Source: Paracoccus aminovorans | Lineage (GTDB): Bacteria > Pseudomonadota > Alphaproteobacteria > Rhodobacterales > Rhodobacteraceae | Assembly: GCF_001546115.1 (NCBI RefSeq) | Contig: NZ_KQ955210.1 | Coordinates: 214,955-278,954, forward strand | Reading direction: 5' to 3' | Length of the DNA: 64,000 nucleotides | Shown: piece after piece, positions 62,557 to 64,000 of the stretch | Position numbering within the stretch: position 1 is the stretch's first letter | Layout: each line of letters begins with the position of its first letter | Notes under the pieces: generated by a model | What the model saw: only the letters and a program-made list of their open reading frames with translations | Told to the model about the DNA's origin: nothing | Databases searched by the model: none | Translations under genes and position numbers: made by a program

Positions 62557-64000
62557 ATGGGACAGGGGGCTGCCGTCGACCGGCTGATGGCCGGGATGAC
62601 GCTGAAGGAAAAGATCGGCCAGCTGAACCTCTTGCCGGCCGGGCAGGGGCTGGTGACCGGGGCGCAGGCCCCGACCACGCTGTCGCAGCGGCTGGACGCG
62701 GGGCAGGTCGGCGCGATCTTCGGCACCAAGTCGCTGGCCTCGGCCCGGGCGATGCAGGAGCGCGCGCTGGCGGGCTCGCGCCTGGGCATCCCGCTGTTCT
62801 TTGCCGAGGATGTGATCCACGGCCATCGCACGGTCTTTCCGCTGAATATCGCGCTGGCCTGCAGCTGGGACATGGCGCTGATCGAGGCAACCTCGGCCCA
62901 TGCCGCGGCCGAGGCCACCGCCGAAGGGCTGCACCAGGTCTATGCGCCGATGCTGGACATCAGCCGCGATCCGCGCTGGGGCCGGGTGGCCGAGGGGCCG
63001 GGCGAGGATCCGCTGCTGGCCTCGCGCATCGCCGCTGCCGCGACGCAGGGTTTCCAGGGCGCGGGGCTTGGCACGCCGGAGCGGGTCGCCGCCTGCCTGA
63101 AGCATTTCGTGGCTTACGGCGCGCCGCAAAGCGGCCGCGATTACGACAATGTGTCGATGGCCTGGGAGGATCTGATCGAGACCTATCTGCCGCCCTTTGC
63201 CGCCGGGATCGAGGCGGGCGCGGCCAGCGTCATGGTCGCCTTCAACGCGGTGAACCGCCTGCCGATGCACGCCAACGCGCCGCTGGTCGAGGGCTGGCTG
63301 CGCGGGTGCCAGGGCTTCGACGGGCTGGTCGTCTCGGACTATACCGGCGTCAAGGAACTGGTCGCGCATGGGCTTGGTCCGGCGCCGGTCGCGGTGGCGC
63401 GCGCGCTGCATGCCGGCATCGACATGGACATGGTGGGCGAGGATTATCTGAACGAATTGCCGGCGCTGGCGACCGAGGGGCTGGCGGCGCGCACGGCCGG
63501 GCTGGCGATGTCACCGGCCGCTGTCCGTCGCTTGATCGACCGCGCCTGCCGCCGGGTGCTGACCTTCAAGGCGCGGCTGGGGCTGCTGGACGATCCGTTC
63601 CGGGGCATGGCGGGCAAGGCGCCTGCGCGCGCCGAGGGCCGGGCCTTGGCGCGCAAGGCGGCGGCGCAATCGGCGGTGCTGCTCAAGAACGACGGGCTGT
63701 TGCCGCTGGCGCCGGGCAGCCGGATGGCGCTGATCGGGCCCTTCGCGGCGGATCGCGCGAACATGCTGGGCACCTGGGCGGTCTCGGGCCGGGCCGAGGA
63801 CGTGGTGCCGCTGGACCGGGCCATCGCCGCGTTGACCGGACAGGCGCCGACCGTCTGCTGGGGCGCGAATATCGTCGACGAGCCCTGGCTCGAGGCGCGT
63901 CTGAACTGCCACGGCACCACCGTGACCCGCGACCCGCGCGAGGAATCCGCGCTGCTGGCCGAGGCGGTCGCGGCGGCGCTGGCCGCCGACGTGGTGGTGG
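62557..64000 (+). CDS. bglX: GH3 beta-glucosidase, partial
   Basis: An open frame of 481 codons runs from ATG 62557 off the window end. It reads as a BglX-type GH3 enzyme: MTLKEKIGQLN at the start, FFAEDVIHGHRTVFP, PMLDISRDPRWGRVAEGPGEDP, KHFVAYG, the nucleophile Asp261 in VVSDYTG, and VLLKNDGLLPL opening the second domain. It hydrolyses terminal beta-glucosides. No signal peptide is visible at this start although BglX is often periplasmic. GGGGGAC precedes the ATG. Confidence 0.9.
   Translation, partial: MGQGAAVDRLMAGMTLKEKIGQLNLLPAGQGLVTGAQAPTTLSQRLDAGQVGAIFGTKSLASARAMQERALAGSRLGIPLFFAEDVIHGHRTVFPLNIALACSWDMALIEATSAHAAAEATAEGLHQVYAPMLDISRDPRWGRVAEGPGEDPLLASRIAAAATQGFQGAGLGTPERVAACLKHFVAYGAPQSGRDYDNVSMAWEDLIETYLPPFAAGIEAGAASVMVAFNAVNRLPMHANAPLVEGWLRGCQGFDGLVVSDYTGVKELVAHGLGPAPVAVARALHAGIDMDMVGEDYLNELPALATEGLAARTAGLAMSPAAVRRLIDRACRRVLTFKARLGLLDDPFRGMAGKAPARAEGRALARKAAAQSAVLLKNDGLLPLAPGSRMALIGPFAADRANMLGTWAVSGRAEDVVPLDRAIAALTGQAPTVCWGANIVDEPWLEARLNCHGTTVTRDPREESALLAEAVAAALAADVVV

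Noticed and set aside
60454..63411. 985-codon minus-strand open frame opposite the ABC transporter and beta-glucosidase
   Set aside because: Both plus-strand genes have full family motifs across the region. The antisense frame is rich in Arg, Gln, His and Gly with no domain pattern.

Overview
The window is high-GC alphaproteobacterial DNA and most resembles Rhodobacterales; Paracoccus-like is a guess. Three things support this: an RpoE-ChrR stress locus with photolyase, cyclopropane-synthase-like and DUF1365 genes; phage tail genes of the Rhodobacter gene-transfer-agent type; and an SOS operator of the alphaproteobacterial form GTTC-N7-GTTC. No intact tRNA, rRNA or CRISPR array was seen.

Layout: (1) 1-450 holds two small minus-strand genes for exported proteins. 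(2) 581-25604 is a nearly complete siphophage late block on the plus strand: terminase, portal, protease/capsid fusion, connectors, tail tube, tail chaperones with a likely programmed frameshift, tape measure, four GTA-like tail-tip genes, tail fibre and two lysis modules. No integrase, repressor or replication gene is visible. A mercury-resistance unit (merTPFA on the minus strand, merR on the plus strand) sits inside this block between a head-tail gene and the tail-terminator gene, and the merR stop codon overlaps the tail-gene start. (3) 25631-37406 is a copper and zinc/cadmium island: CopA-type ATPase with a CueR-type promoter, DUF411 protein, multicopper oxidase, small membrane proteins, cytochrome c, ZntA-type ATPase with a divergent MerR-family regulator, and a YnfA-like protein. 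(4) 37548-40628 is an IS5-family element followed by a collapsed second prophage. Its end is a divergent direct repeat of the end of the first phage, so the metal island lies between two phage copies about 15.9 kb apart. (5) 40498-45731 is a glycan-modification cluster (GtrA, GtrB, ArnT-like transferase) with a divergent two-component system, followed by an IS481-family element.

(6) 46844-55417 is the oxidative-stress locus. An ECF sigma factor, its ChrR-type zinc anti-sigma factor and a short-chain dehydrogenase face a tightly overlapped operon encoding an FAD oxidoreductase, a DUF1365 protein, a CFA-synthase-like methyltransferase, a photolyase and a TspO-related membrane protein. The operon and a nearby fasciclin gene each carry a TGATCC-N18-TAA promoter, which suggests one regulon. 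(7) 55.8-58.4 kb is a graveyard of mobile fragments (GIY-YIG, TraA, IS3 pieces and an IS5-family element). (8) 58.4-64 kb returns to ordinary chromosome: two small proteins, an SOS-controlled endonuclease III-like gene, an ABC exporter and a GH3 beta-glucosidase that runs off the window.

How the parts fit: the phage block has received metal-resistance cargo at two separate places. At the mer site, late phage transcription would run antisense through merTPFA, and translation of the tail terminator may depend on merR. Both points are inferences from the gene arrangement.
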